From Alentia gelatinosa (lineage: Eukaryota; Annelida; Polychaeta; Phyllodocida; Polynoidae), in NCBI GenBank assembly GCA_950022655.1, contig OX465579.1:178812303-178876302 (forward strand): 64,000 nt of DNA, in the 5' to 3' direction. Every line of letters begins with the position of its first letter. Position 1 is the stretch's first letter. Both the position numbers and the translations under genes were made by a program. Positions 1 to 10,794 of this stretch are shown here, in pieces. The notes under the pieces are model-generated. The model was not told where the DNA came from. It worked only from the letters and a program-made list of their open reading frames with translations, and searched no databases.

Positions 1-531
1 GGAGCGGGTGACACGCGGGTTACAGTACACCCCGGCGACGTGACTGACACGTGACTGACCACGTGACTGACACGTGACTGGTGTCCAGCTGGAGGCGGCC
101 CGTGTTTAACTCCCTATTTCCTGTACTACTTAGCGGGCCGTGTGGCGGAGCGTGGTGACACGCGGGTTACAGTACACCCCGGCGACGTGACTGACACGTG
201 ACTGACACGTGACGGACCACGTGACTGACACGTGACTGGTGTCCAGCTTGAGGCGGCCCGTGTTTAACTCCCTATTTCCTGTACTACTTAGCGGGCCGTG
301 TGGCGGAGCGTGGTGACACGCGGGTTACAGTACACCCCGGCGACGTGACTGACACGTGACGGACCACGTGACGGACACGTGACAGACACGTGACTGGTGT
401 CCGGCTGGAGGCGGCCCGTGTTTAACTCCCTATTTCCTGTACTACTTAGCGGGCCGTGTGGCGGGGAGCGTGGTGAGCGTGGTGACACGCGGGTTACAGT
501 ACACCCCGGCGGGGTAGCGGGGGAGCGGGGG
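1..531. repeat. Satellite of about 146-169 bp, CACGTG-rich
   Basis: The motif GTGACACGCGGGTTACAG starts at about 8, 154, 313 and 482, giving three full units and a truncated fourth. Each full unit contains a run of GACACGTGAC/ACCACGTGAC microrepeats; I count 3, 4 and 4 CACGTG hexamers in successive units. Unit length varies because the number of CACGTG microrepeats varies. The array runs off the left edge of the window. Confidence 0.85.
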
Positions 532-860
532 GGACGGGGGCACGGGGCGCGTTATGTAAACCCCGGCCTCTCAATGCCCGCCACCTTCACCAGCCGCCCG
601 CTAAGGGGGCGCTGTCGTCGCTGACAGCAGACAATCGATAGCAGCGCGCGCGGCGGCGGCGGCAGGAAGCAGTTGGACAAACAAATTGCGTGTCGCGGGT
701 TGATGAGGGTGGTGAGGAGTGGAGTGTTTGTGGCGCGATAAACGTCCGCGCCTACCTTAAAGCGGGAGGCGTACGCCGGGCGGGGGCGGCGTACGCCGGG
801 CGGGGGCGGCGTGGCGCGCTGGGCGCCCAGTGTTGTGTCTGTGTAGCGATGATAAAGGTC
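532..860. other. GC- and CpG-rich block
   Basis: This segment is strongly GC- and CpG-rich compared with the DNA to its right. It has a CGG run near 650-662 and a duplicated motif (GGCGTACGCCGGGCGGG) near 767-812. It could be a CpG-island-like region or decayed satellite. I see no coding sequence, TATA box or splice-bounded exon that I can defend. Confidence 0.4.
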
Positions 861-895
861 GACACCCGCAGTCCGTCACCCACTTCTCAATGACC

Positions 896-1545
896 CACTA
901 CCAGGCAGGCAGGCAGGCGGGCAGGGAGGCAGGGAGACAGGGAGGCAGGCAGGCAGGCAGGGAGACAGGGGGGCAGGGAGACAGGGAGGCAGGCAGGCAG
1001 GGGGGCAGGGAGACAGGGAGGCAGGCAGGCAGGCAGGGAGACAGGGGGGCAGGGGGGCAGGGAGACAGGGAGGGAGGGAGGCAGGGAGACAGGGAGGGAG
1101 GGAGGCAGGCGGGCAGGGAGACAGGGAGGCAGGGGGGCAGGCGGGCAGAGAGACAGGGAGGCAGGCAGGCAGGCAGGGAGACAGGGGGGCAGGCAGGCAG
1201 GCAGGGAGACAGGGGGGCAGGGGGGCAGGCAGGGAGGCAGGCAGGGAGGCAGGGAGGCAGGCAGGCAGGCAGGCGGGCAGGCAGGCAGACAGGCAGGGCG
1301 GGCAGGCAGGCAGGGCAGGCAGGCAGGCAGACAGGCAGGGCGGGCAGGCAGGTAGACAGGCAGGCAGGGAGGCAGGCAGGGCGGACAGGCAGGCAGGGCA
1401 GGCAGGCAGGGAGACAGGCAGGGCGGGCAGGCAGGTAGACAGGCAGGCAGGGCGGGCGGGCAGGCAGGCAGGCAGGCAGGGCGGGCAGGCGGGCAGGCAG
1501 GCAGGCAGGCAGGCGGGCAGGCAGGCGGGCAGGCAGGCGGGCACG
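896..1545. repeat. CAGG/GACAGGGAGG microsatellite
   Basis: About 650 bp built almost wholly from CAGG, CGGG and GACAGGGAGG tetramer-like units on the plus strand. Long open frames on both strands here (Gly-Arg-Gln-Ala-rich, or Pro-Cys-Leu-rich in reverse) follow from the repeat lacking stop codons and are not evidence of a gene. Confidence 0.95.
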
Positions 1546-2150
1546 GCACAGTGCGGCCGTCGCGGCTCAGCGCCTCTGTGCAGCAGAGCGTGACGAATGT
1601 GAACACGACTCGCGGCGGGGGTCGGGGATCAATGATCGTCACACCGTCTTCGCTGTACTAACCCTGTTCATATCACCCCTGATATAAAATCACAGGGACT
1701 GAACAGTTTGTGGAGGTATGCCAGGTTGACTCCCGCACGCGGATCGCAAAATAGCGAGCCATGGTCAAAAACATTGCTCCAGATTTTCTGCGAATTTTAT
1801 AATAACTTTGTCAACATCTATATGTAATTAAAAATCTAATGAACATTTCACCTATGTCATTGAAAATGTGGTGTTGTAAATAGTAGTGATATCCCGCGAA
1901 AATAACGATACTACACTGAGCAACATGTGTAAGATATGACAATAGAATCGTGACCCATCTAAGAGTACCCTTAGCAACATCGTTTGTTCATGCATTTACC
2001 AATGTCGGAATAGAGGTTAGACAGCTGAATTATTAGTAATGATCATTGCAACTGTCTTTTCTGAAATAATAACGAATCGATTAAGCTACTCCCACACATT
2101 AAACATGTCTGCTATCCTGACTCCCTGAGTCATACCTCATGCTCTATGAT
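1546..2150. other. Non-coding stretch with one dispersed repeat copy
   Basis: Apart from a dispersed segment at about 1763-1905, recorded separately, this is AT-rich DNA without open frames of note. A TCACCCCTGATATAAAATC motif at about 1672 matches the ends of inverted-repeat elements elsewhere in the window. Confidence 0.5.
1763..1905 (+). repeat. Dispersed repeat Z, copy 1
   Basis: The segment beginning near ATTGCTCCAGATT and containing GAAAATGTGGTGTTGT is clearly similar to about 61,814-61,960. The two copies are diverged by substitutions and small indels. No terminal repeats were recognised, so the class is unknown. Confidence 0.65.
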
Positions 2151-2151
2151 C

Positions 2152-2410
2152 CACTGCCCCGTTCCGCCCCCCCCCCCCCTCCAGGGCGGGTATCACGTTG
2201 ATCTGTTGTGTGTTTGTTGGAGGTGTCAATAACCGCCCTGTGTGATGAGACTCCCTCCTCCCTGTCTGCCCTGGCAATGTGCTCACCGGACTGTGACGGG
2301 CGACACGCCGTCAAGATGGCGTCAACACGCTGTAAACACGCCGTCAACATGGCGTCAACACGCCGGCAAGATGGCGCTATCGGCGCCCGCCTCCTGGCGT
2401 TGAGTGACAC
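2152..2410. repeat. C-tract and short GGCGTCAACACG repeats
   Basis: A run of about 14 C at 2166-2181 is followed at about 2305-2380 by degenerate tandem motifs alternating AAGATGGCGTCAACACG with AACACGCCGTCAACATGGCG. The two frames open here are short and look like by-products of the repeats. Confidence 0.6.
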
Positions 2411-3125
2411 CTTGAGGGCGGGTGACACGTTCAGGACGGACTGGGACTGAATGATTTCCTGAATGTGTGAAGTGACACAGACACAGAATTCCTCCACCCA
2501 TCTCCACACTCTGCGGTTAACTCTACGCGACAGGACTTAACCTGGGCACTGTTTCACTAGTTTGTGACATGTCTGTGACACCATACAGACATATTTTTTT
2601 TGTATTTCCAGTTAATATACAACAAGACATTCTGCTATTGCAGGTTTTGTGTGTCCTCTGGGAACGTCTTAAATAGAGGAGTATACGTACAACAAATTAG
2701 TCCGTGGGCATCGAAGATGTATATATGATTATGAGATGAGACACTATACGAACTACATGATCATGTACATTGGGCTTGTCTAGTTTTGTGACAAAACAAG
2801 TAGCTGCCCATTGGAAAAGACAGACCCCAAACATAAGAATTAGACAAATCTATACACCATGGACCTGTTTCACTAGTTTCGTAACAAAAGTGTTAGACAG
2901 ACTTGAAAAGCGGCACCAACAGCGCAAGCAAGAACGGACAAAACGAAGTCTAATGTCTAGTTCTTATGGTCTCAGTTCATACTCAAGGGTTTCCTGATTG
3001 TATGAAAACAAGTGACAGAGTCCGCCAAATGTGTTATTCATATCATTATATTACGGGCATTGTTTACGGGTCCATTCACGATTCTACAGTAAACTTGTTT
3101 TTGTTATCCGTCTAAAAGTGCAAAG
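2411..3125. other. Non-coding AT-rich stretch
   Basis: I see no gene. A short phrase (CTGTTTCACTAGTTT) occurs twice, at about 2548 and 2865, suggesting an old duplicated or inserted segment. Nothing else can be supported. Confidence 0.4.
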
Positions 3126-3129
3126 TGTC

Positions 3130-3413
3130 CATAGAAAACATATAGGGAGTGTGTATGGACATATCCGGCCTCTATGGATGTGCTGTATGGTTCGGACTGC
3201 CAAACGAAAAAATAGTACGTACAGAAAAATATTGCCTAGCTAAAACAAACTGATATCGGCATGCCACTTGTCGAGAAAAGGTGGATGATAAATACAATAT
3301 AGACTGGTTTCAGATAAAAGCGTTTGTATGCTCCTCAGAGTTGACTCTACACAATATCCTCGCATGCGCTCTGATATTACTACGAATCTCTTCTCAGAGC
3401 ATCCAGCCATTTG
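3130..3413 (+). mobile_element. Hairpin element H, diverged copy 1
   Basis: Similar over most of its length to the copies at 29,509-29,825 and 59,277-59,601: it begins near CATAGAAAACATATAGGGAG, passes GATAAATACAATATAGACTGG and ends near CAGAGCATCCAGCC. In the better copies the right half forms a hairpin of about 130-145 bp. Here the right arm is decayed and truncated. It is probably a non-autonomous transposon; no protein is encoded. Confidence 0.65.
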
Positions 3414-4515
3414 TATCTGGAACTGGTCCAAACACTGCGTGAAAAACCACCAGTTCATTTATATATACGCCATCGCGTCCGTGCATGTATCGGCTGTACA
3501 TTGACACGTTTAATCTTCTATACGTCAGTGTAAAGGCTGTATTAGCCCCAAAGTTTATATGAAGAGAAACATCGTGTGCGGGACATGTATACGCGGGTCG
3601 TATACATTTTACACGTCTATAGATGAGGTATTTACACAAAGGAAAATAGGACTAACTTGTATACGCAAAATTATACCTATATACGCCAGGTGTATACATA
3701 CATAAACTGGTGGTTTTCGCGCAGTGATATTATATATTTATGCGTGAGTTCAAACATACAGAGCAGAGGTTAGTAATTGTAAGGCTGATGGGCACTGGTG
3801 TATAATGACTAGGAGCAAGTATTGTTTTCATTTATAATGGAAGAGCGCGGTATACCTAAATCATTTCATTAAATAAAAGTAAGAATGTTTCAATAAACTC
3901 AGAATGGATTTGATAGTTGTTTTCAAGTAGAAATCTACATGTGCCAACAGATGGCAACTGATTATCTAATCAAAATAGGTGTATCTTAATACATTGAAAA
4001 TGGTTCTTAATCAAGTCATATATGGATCTAAGTATCCCATTCAACTCGTCACCCTGACTCGTCACAGTTGTGACTGAATTTTTCATTGAGGGTCTTGGTC
4101 AACTGCCCTATTTCTCTGGCTAATAGGTCAACTATGCCACTCAGTTCTCTCTCTGATAGCCCCTTAGCGCTTGATGCACTACTGTTTGTCTGGCTTGAGC
4201 TGGCATTTTGAGGGGTTTTGCACTGAAGTGCTGATTGTTTTTTGTACACTTATCACACTCAAAATATCGTAATTGTCCTTTTCTGTGATTTTGAACCATT
4301 TATAGAATCCTGGTTTTCATCTTGGGTATTTTATACATTATAAATATGTGATTTCTGTTGATTAGCTACAAGGCAGCGCACACACCATCACAAGGTCACT
4401 CAGCCATAAAAGTTCTATTAAAAGGAACCAAGTCAGTAGTCGGCAGGGGTTATGGTAAGACTTGATACTGGACCCCTGCTCATCTAACCAGTCCTTTACA
4501 GTTGGAACATTGATA
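3414..4515. other. Non-coding AT-rich stretch
   Basis: No supported gene. Around 3480-3720 there are several CGTATACA-type words like those flanking the H elements, probably older repeat sequence. A short open frame on the minus strand at 4049-4249 (66 codons, Ser/Lys-rich) matches nothing I recognise and lacks gene context. Confidence 0.4.
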
Positions 4516-4690
4516 GTGAAGTGTTAGATTCTTTACAGTAAGCTGAAACCCTGTGTGAGCTTTATAAACTCTAGATGACGTATATATGAGCGCGATTTCC
4601 CGCGCTCAATAAAGGTTCGCTGCTTCGCGACTCAGTTTCCCATTAGCAATCAGCACTTATAATGAGCAACCGTATTCTCAGAAAATATTA
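4516..4690 (+). mobile_element. Possible LTR-like promoter/poly(A) segment
   Basis: A TATA-like GTATATATGAG (about 4578) is followed 25-30 bp later by CAATAAAGGTTCGC (about 4607), the spacing of a short LTR with promoter, R region and poly(A) signal. A TGTTAG word lies upstream at about 4521. I cannot find a second copy, a primer-binding site or a defined 3' end, so this is only a candidate solo LTR. Confidence 0.25.
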
Positions 4691-4853
4691 AAAATCTGTC
4701 CTGGGAGATATTAAACTCTGTCAAGAAAAAGTTCGGATCTATTTTAGGATATGAGAATGCACCTATCGGAAATGAGAGTGATTGTGATGCAGAAACAGCT
4801 GAAGCTCAATAAATCTATTCTATTTTACTTGGTAACTGCTAAACTTTTCAACA

Positions 4854-5330
4854 GAAGGCCTATTTCCATTGGCCGATGTAGATAGTATAGATGTTTGGAG
4901 TTACCTTGAAAACCTGTCGGTGGTTCCACTGACTGTGCGTCTATTTCCATAGATAAGGCCCGTTTCCATTGGCCGACGGAGATTGCTTAGACGTTTTGAG
5001 TTACACAGAAAGTCTGTCGGTGGTGCCACTGACTGTGCGTCTATTTCCATAGATAGTGTAGATTTTTGGAGTTACCCAGAAAGTCTGTCGGTGGTGCCAC
5101 TCACTGTGCGTCTATATAGAAGTGCAGTATATTTCACTCAGCGACCAACCTTTCACTCAGTGGTTAGTGGTGCCACATTGCATAATCTATGTAGAAAAGG
5201 TCGTGGGACATTTCACGAGCTGGGTCATTTCCATTGACCGACTTTGGGTCAGCAGTGCCAAAAGTCCGTTGGTGTTCCCTGACTGTAGATCGGTGATGGG
5301 AAATCAGTCAATGGAAATAGGCCTATAGGC
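4854..5330. mobile_element. MITE-like element, family 'GGCCGAC'
   Basis: The ends are inverted: AAGGCCTATTTCCATTGG near 4856 and TCAATGGAAATAGGCCTAT near 5307-5327. Inside, a unit containing GGAGTTACCCAGAAAGTCTG and TCGGTGGTGCCACTGACTG is repeated about three times (4880-5110). The same terminal motif bounds elements at 19,518-19,714 and 31,002-31,309. It has no coding capacity. The class is inferred from the inverted ends. Confidence 0.6.
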
Positions 5331-5345
5331 AGAAAACAAAGGTTG

Positions 5346-5670
5346 GCAATAGCACCCCTCTCATAAGATCTCACTCTCTCTAAGTCGTATTCTGTACCCT
5401 CCCTCTCGCTCTATGGAGAATAATTCTTAACGAACTAGGCTTAGATACTTGAGAATCCACTGGCCTGCCTTCCGTGCTAAAGACGTACATCAATGCAACC
5501 AAAGATTCCTATAATCTCAATGATGCCACCTAGCGGGAATACTGTGTGCCAGTGGATTATCAATGCTCTAAGCCTAGTTCGTTAAGAATTCTTCTCCCAT
5601 AGAGCGCAGTGAGAACATTGTATAGATCACGACTTAGAGAGTGTGAGATCTTATGAGAGGGATGCGCAAT
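5346..5670. mobile_element. Palindromic MITE-like element (about 320 bp)
   Basis: The left arm (CCCTCTCATAAGATCTCAC at about 5356, later TTAACGAACTAGGCTTAGA at about 5428) is the reverse complement of the right arm (TAAGCCTAGTTCGTTAA at about 5570, GTGAGATCTTATGAGAGG at about 5643). Both edges carry GCAAT, a possible target-site duplication. The element could fold into a long hairpin and encodes nothing. Confidence 0.75.
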
Positions 5671-5807
5671 CTATGTAGTAAGTTTTGTTTTATTTTGAGA
5701 GATGACTAGAGAACAGGGAGGTGGCGAATACTGATACTCATTGTGCCAATGCAGACAAAGGTTTATTATGAAGCAGCGTCAGAAAGATTCATGCACGGAG
5801 AGATCAT

Positions 5808-6142
5808 TAACCCTTTAAGGACGGCTGCCTGGGGCCTAGCTACTCCCATAAGGATGGGTGCTGGTGGCAGTTTATCTGGCTAGAGGACGGCCACATTATG
5901 GTTAAAACTGATATCCAAGTTTGTAATCATACAATATGGGTACATAATCATAAATATTCTATTTCTTTTCAATAGAAATACTAAATATGATGTTATATCT
6001 TCATTTTCTGAAGATTTCATGAATATTGCTCTATTACTTCTTTGTCAAAACATGTTTGTTAATATTTGGACAATGATGCTTCAAGGAATCATGCGTCTTT
6101 AGTGCGGTGATGCCTCCAGGCATCATGCGTCCTTAAAGACAG
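5808..6142. mobile_element. Possible TTAA-type MITE
   Basis: The left end reads TTAACCCTTTAAGGACG and the right side has ATGCGTCCTTAAAGAC, an imperfect inverted pair, with a second internal copy of ATCATGCGTC. The TTAA at the left edge recalls piggyBac-type target sites, but no matching right TTAA boundary is clear. No coding sequence is present. Confidence 0.35.
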
Positions 6143-6504
6143 ACATGTACTGTGTACGGCACACTGTGCTGTACACGGTCATACGGCACAGTAATCAAAA
6201 AGAAACCAACACGTTTTAGTCAAAGTAGTTGTTCTCCACGAGTTTGATGTGGAGTTATATTCGCGAGGCGATGGCTAAGTGAATATCATATATAGTGTTC
6301 AAACAAGTTTGAACAAAACGAGTAACTTTCTGTATTTATCTCACCCCTGTGCACACTAACAGAGTGTATGGTACACAGGATATGGACCATGGAGAATTGA
6401 CTGCAATACTCGAAGGGGCATGTAGAACGAGTTCCCAATGGTAAGTTTATGGGACAAAAATACTAGAGGTGAGATAAAGAGACCACGCACACCACTGGAA
6501 CAGG

Positions 6505-8103
6505 TCCCTCTGTCTTTCTACAGACCTGTCTTTATATGGAGACAGATATACAGAGGTGGCTCTGTCTCTAAACCTGTACACATAGAGACAGAGGTCCCTT
6601 CAGAACAGTCCCCTCCCTGTGATACCCAGGCTCACACACAAGCGGTGCTCAATTCCCACCTGGCATTATAACATCAAACACACTTTACCGTCGGCGGATC
6701 ACCCACCTGCCGCCAGCCTCACTCCAGGGCGGGTAGAGTTACTGCCCTCAGACCCTGGAGATGTTGTCCCGGCCTCCACGGCCTCAGGTAGTGTGTGCCT
6801 AACTCCGTCTCCCGTCACTCCCCCCTGGAGGAGAGGTGACTGGAGAAGTCCTCTCGGTGCTGGAGGGACTCGGCTTAATGACTTCTTAGCGGCATTTCCC
6901 TCAACTCTCCCCATCCTCCAGCCCCCAACATAGACCTGCTCAAGTCTTTGATTATGAACATTTAGTAAGTGATTTGACTCAATCAGAATAAAGTTCATTA
7001 AAATATGGATCTTTCTCTGACTGGCCCATGAATCAAAGACTTGTCCAGTAAGAACAGAACCTCCTGTATATGTCTCCCTGTAACCCTACACCTCCTCCTA
7101 CCCCTACCCGTCCTCCAGTTCTCTGGCCGCCTGTTTTGATATGCAAAAAATTTCGTCTGCTCCTGACTGTGGGATCAAAGTGAGAGGGTATCAATCTCCC
7201 AGCAGATATCCTGACTAGTAGCCAGGATATCTGTATGGGGAGTGTTGGGAATACTGGAGCTTAGCAATGCCAGAAATCCAACACCATTGCCGATTGTACA
7301 AGTCCCTGGATCCCTGTGAGGAGGGTAGCCATAGGATGCAGGGACTGTATTGCAGCGAGGAGGATAGCCATAGGATGCAGGGACTGTATCCCTGTGAGGA
7401 GGGTAGCCATAGGATGCAGGGACTGTATCCCAGCGAGGAGGGTAGCCATAGGATGCAGGGACTGTATCCCAGCGAGGAGGGTAGCCATAGGATGCAGGGA
7501 CTGTATCCCAGCGAGGAGGGTAGCCATAGGATGCAGGGACTGTATCCCAGCAAAGAGGGTAGCCATAGGATGCAGGGACTGTATCCCAGCAAGGAGGGTA
7601 GCCATAGGATGCAGGGACTGTATCCCAGCGAGGAGGGTAGCCATAGGATGCAGGGACTGGAGCCAGTCCCAGCGAGGAGGGTAGCTACAGGATGCAGGGA
7701 CTGTATCCCAGTGAGGAGGGTAGCCATAGGATGTAGGGACTGTATCGTATCGAGGAGGGTAGCCATAGGATGCAGGGACTGTATCCCAGTGAGGAGGGTA
7801 GCCATAGGATGCAGGGACTGTATCCCAGCGAGGAGAATAGCCATAGGATGCAGGGACTGTATCCCAGTGAGGAGGGTAGCCATAGGATGCAGGGACTGTA
7901 TCCCAGCGAGGAGGGTAGCCATAGGATACAGGGACTGTATTCCAGCAAGGAGGGTAGCTATAGGATGCAGGGACTGTATTCCAGCGGAGAGGGTAGCAAT
8001 GGGATGCAGGGACTGTATCCCAGCGAGGAGGGTAGCTACAGGATGCAGGGACTGTATCCCAGCGAGGAGGGTAGCTAGTGGATGCAGGGACTGGAGCCGG
8101 TCT
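6505..8103 (-). mobile_element. Dispersed element X, copy a (reversed, expanded)
   Basis: Reverse complement of the X copies at 13.8-15.9 kb: it shares the GAGACAGAGGTCCC block (6505-6610), the GGTGCTCAATTCCCACC and GGTAGAGTTACTGCCC segments, the CAAGTCTTTGATTATGAAC end, and TGCCAGAAATCCAACACC near 7268. The difference is the 39-bp array at 7310-8095, which occupies the place of a single unit in the other copies. The copy stops abruptly at a C-tract (8104-8113). The open frames on both strands are produced by the repeat. Confidence 0.75.
7310..8095. repeat. 39-bp minisatellite, about 20 copies
   Basis: The unit is read as GGACTGTATCCCAGCGAGGA followed by GGGTAGCCATAGGATGCAG, spaced 39 bp. 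Because 39 is divisible by three and the unit has few stops, 13-residue repeat peptides stay open on both strands; this is expected of the period and is not evidence for a protein. One irregular junction at about 7655-7672 contains the palindrome GGGACTGGAGCCAGTCCC. Confidence 0.95.
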
Positions 8104-8701
8104 ACCCCCCCCCACCCCCGCACTGCCTGCATGACTAAGATGGAGTCTGGGAATCTACTGAGTTCAGGTGACTGCAGACAAAGGACCTGCCTCAAACTGT
8201 TTTTGTGATTTTTTTATTTTAACTGAGGCTGCACAAAGGTAGGATGAAGAGTCTCGGCTGTAAAAACGCACGGGAGGTGAAGTCTGGGGTCGGGGACGGG
8301 AGCTGACATACCTGTGTCACGTGTCTAGACTGTGCGCGGGCACAGACGTCGTGAGACTAAAGTCAGCGAGGAGAACCAGAAAAACTCTGGTTGTTTTTTT
8401 TAAACTTTATTTATACTGGAATAGTACATCGATTATACAACCGTTTCAATCGGACGCCCATATGAGGGATTTTACATTTATTACCCACCTAATACGGAGT
8501 CTCTATGCTAAGATTATGGAGCTTACAGATCGCTACTGAGTAGAATACGGACCTCCGGAGAATACGGAGAATACGGCTTTTTGGGCCACCTGACGGGCAT
8601 TATAGGAGCTAATTCATATAAACAATGCACGGCGTTTGGGTCGAAATTTTAATTATTTACAAGATTTTTTCCTAATAATTACTCGAAAGGTGAGTAATAA
8701 A

Positions 8702-8953
8702 TACAACATTACCGTGATTTCGATCTGAGTGGCCGTATTCTACTTGTAGTTGACGCTAGGCAATACTTTGAGCGATAGCAAGGAGTTTTACTTTTTTTTT
8801 TTTTTTTTTAGGTTTTTATTTACCCTGGAGTTGACACCTAGGACTATGAATGTCCTATCTTCCGGTGGCTCCAGCAGGGTTAGGGTTAGGGTTAGGGTCA
8901 ACTACGCGAAGAATACGGCCACTCAGATCGAAATCATGGTAATATTGTGTTTA
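8702..8953. mobile_element. Hairpin element containing TTAGGG repeats
   Basis: The left arm (ATTTCGATCTGAGTGGCCGT, from about 8718) is the reverse complement of the right arm (ACGGCCACTCAGATCGAAAT, ending about 8936), and similarity continues outward to about 8702 and 8953. The loop holds a T run (8792-8810) and 3.5 copies of TTAGGG (8876-8898). Arms containing a CGGCCACTCG-like word also occur in the 60.6-kb element, so the families may be related. Confidence 0.7.
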
Positions 8954-10268
8954 CATTTACCTTATATAGGGGACAGAGCCATTGCTAGTTCATGAAGCAG
9001 TCACTAGGTGGTCGGGGGACAAAACCTGTATTCTGGCTCTTTGTTCTTACGAAATTCAGCTGCCTTTCAATGTTTTACCAAGGTTCCTTCGACTCTCTAC
9101 CCCGATCCCAGAGCAGGAAGATATAATTCTCAAACCCAGGACATAATGTTTTTCACATGGAACACTTTATTTACATATGTGAGCAAGGCAAGAAAAGTGA
9201 CGTTTCCCAATTATCACTCACTTCTTTTGCACCTCCATTAGTGAAGAACAGGTGCTTTTTCACTTCCTTTAGTGAAGAACACCTACTCGGGGGGCGTCAT
9301 GGCGGCGCCCATAGATCATAGGCTATATGCCGTATAGGTTGGACATATCATGAAAAGAGGACAATAGATCCTTTACCACTTCGGGCAAGTGTTCTTGCTG
9401 CAATGTAAGCTGCCTCGAGTCCTTGGTGTCGTTTTGATTACTTTGTAATCAAAACACGGTTCAGTCTGTATACAATGTCAGAGTCGATCCTTGCCATGAT
9501 GTAGTTCAAGTTAGCATTTACTTAGAGCCCATTTCTTTTGGGCATACGGTTGAAGGGGGTGTTCCACTGGACCGACGGTATAGCCGATTCCGTAGCCAGA
9601 CAATCGCCGATTATTATCGGATGCCCTAGAATTTCTCAAATCTTTGAAAATGGTCATTTATTAAACTATTATTATCAGAATTAAATAAATTACAATACGT
9701 GAGGTTCCTCTTAAGGGCCCAGGAACAATTGATCGGGTGAGAAATCGGCCTGGTGGATTTTTACCTTAAGAAGGATAATAAATAATGGGTCGTGGTTTAC
9801 TGAGTCCCCTTACATTTTCTATGGGGACTTTGTATACGATTAATAATAAAATCACCTCCGTCATACATGTGTGTCTCTAGATAAGTATAAAGACCAAAGT
9901 AATCCTCTAACTCTATAATTATAGACAAGAACAGAACACACACATATGTAATATATGTAGAGATTTCTCTAGAGTGGGTAATAAAACACGCCTTGTGAGA
10001 TTGACATTAAGGGAAGGTTTTCTAAAAGGAGCGCCAGTTCTCATTCATCAAATGTCGTCTGACCTGGGCGCGGGAAATACAACTGAAGACTCCGTCACAA
10101 TCTCCTCAGCAGCGAATAATTAATTATTTCTCTTTTATTTCCATAAGAACGGAAGAAGGTGTCATTGCTGGAGGGAGCAGTGTAATTATTAACGTTAGAA
10201 TGGGACTATTTTCTGCAGAAATAAGATCCTGAGTGATACAGAATATTACTGCGCCCTGTTGTGACCGT
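8954..10268. other. Non-coding stretch
   Basis: No gene found. It contains a short duplicated phrase (TTAGTGAAGAACA, about 9238-9285), a small palindrome around TTGATTACTTTGTAATCAA (about 9434) and AT-rich single-copy-looking sequence rich in TAATTA words at 10,080-10,200. Confidence 0.4.
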
Positions 10269-10794
10269 TAAGGGGGACGTCCACCAACCACGACAAGGCT
10301 ACGACAAGCGCCGACAAGAAAGTTCCAATCGGCGCTTGTCGCAGCCTTGTCGTAAGAAGGGGGGCTTTCAGGGGGGCATCCCCCAACCATGACAATGCTG
10401 CGACAAGCGCCGACAAGAAAGTTCCAATCGGCGCTTGTCGCAGCCTTGTCGTGAGAAGGGGAGCTTTACGACAGAGCTTGGCAGGGCGTGTCAGGAAGTG
10501 CACGCTCCACCAAAATTTCCTATCGTAGACCTCTGCAACACGCCCCCGACACGCCATGATACTCCATGACAAGGGTCCAGTCTTGGAAAAATCAACATGC
10601 TTGATGTTGTCGTAGCCTTGTTGGAAGGCTCCTGACAAGCTTCTAATCGTGGTCTTGTTGTGGCCTTGTCGTAGTCTCCTGTCAGGAAATGGGGTCCACC
10701 AACCACGACAAGGCCTCCAATCGTAGGCCAATCGTGGACCTAGTTGGGAACCCATTGTCGTAGCCTTGTCATGGTTGGTGGACGCCCCTCTTTA
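10269..10794. mobile_element. MITE-like element with about 35-bp TIRs
   Basis: Left end GTCCACCAACCACGACAAGG (about 10,279) and right end CCTTGTCATGGTTGGTGGAC (about 10,765) are inverted copies flanked by runs of G or C. A block of about 60 bp containing GACAAGCGCCGACAAGAAAG and ATCGGCGCTTGTCGCAGCC is present twice (about 10,303 and 10,397), each itself partly palindromic. No transposase is encoded, consistent with a non-autonomous DNA transposon. Confidence 0.7.

Noticed and set aside
830..1642. Long open frames on both strands (200-250 codons)
   Set aside because: They coincide exactly with the CAGG microsatellite, which lacks stop codons in these frames; no domain or splice context.
7215..8208. 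Open frames of 280-326 codons on both strands
   Set aside because: Produced by the 39-bp repeat; the peptides are 13-residue repeats on either strand, and the array sits within a non-coding dispersed element.
10246..10755. 169-codon minus-strand frame
   Set aside because: It lies inside the inverted-repeat element at 10,269-10,794 and repeats with its internal duplication (LLTTRLRQAPIGTFLSALV twice); no transposase motif.
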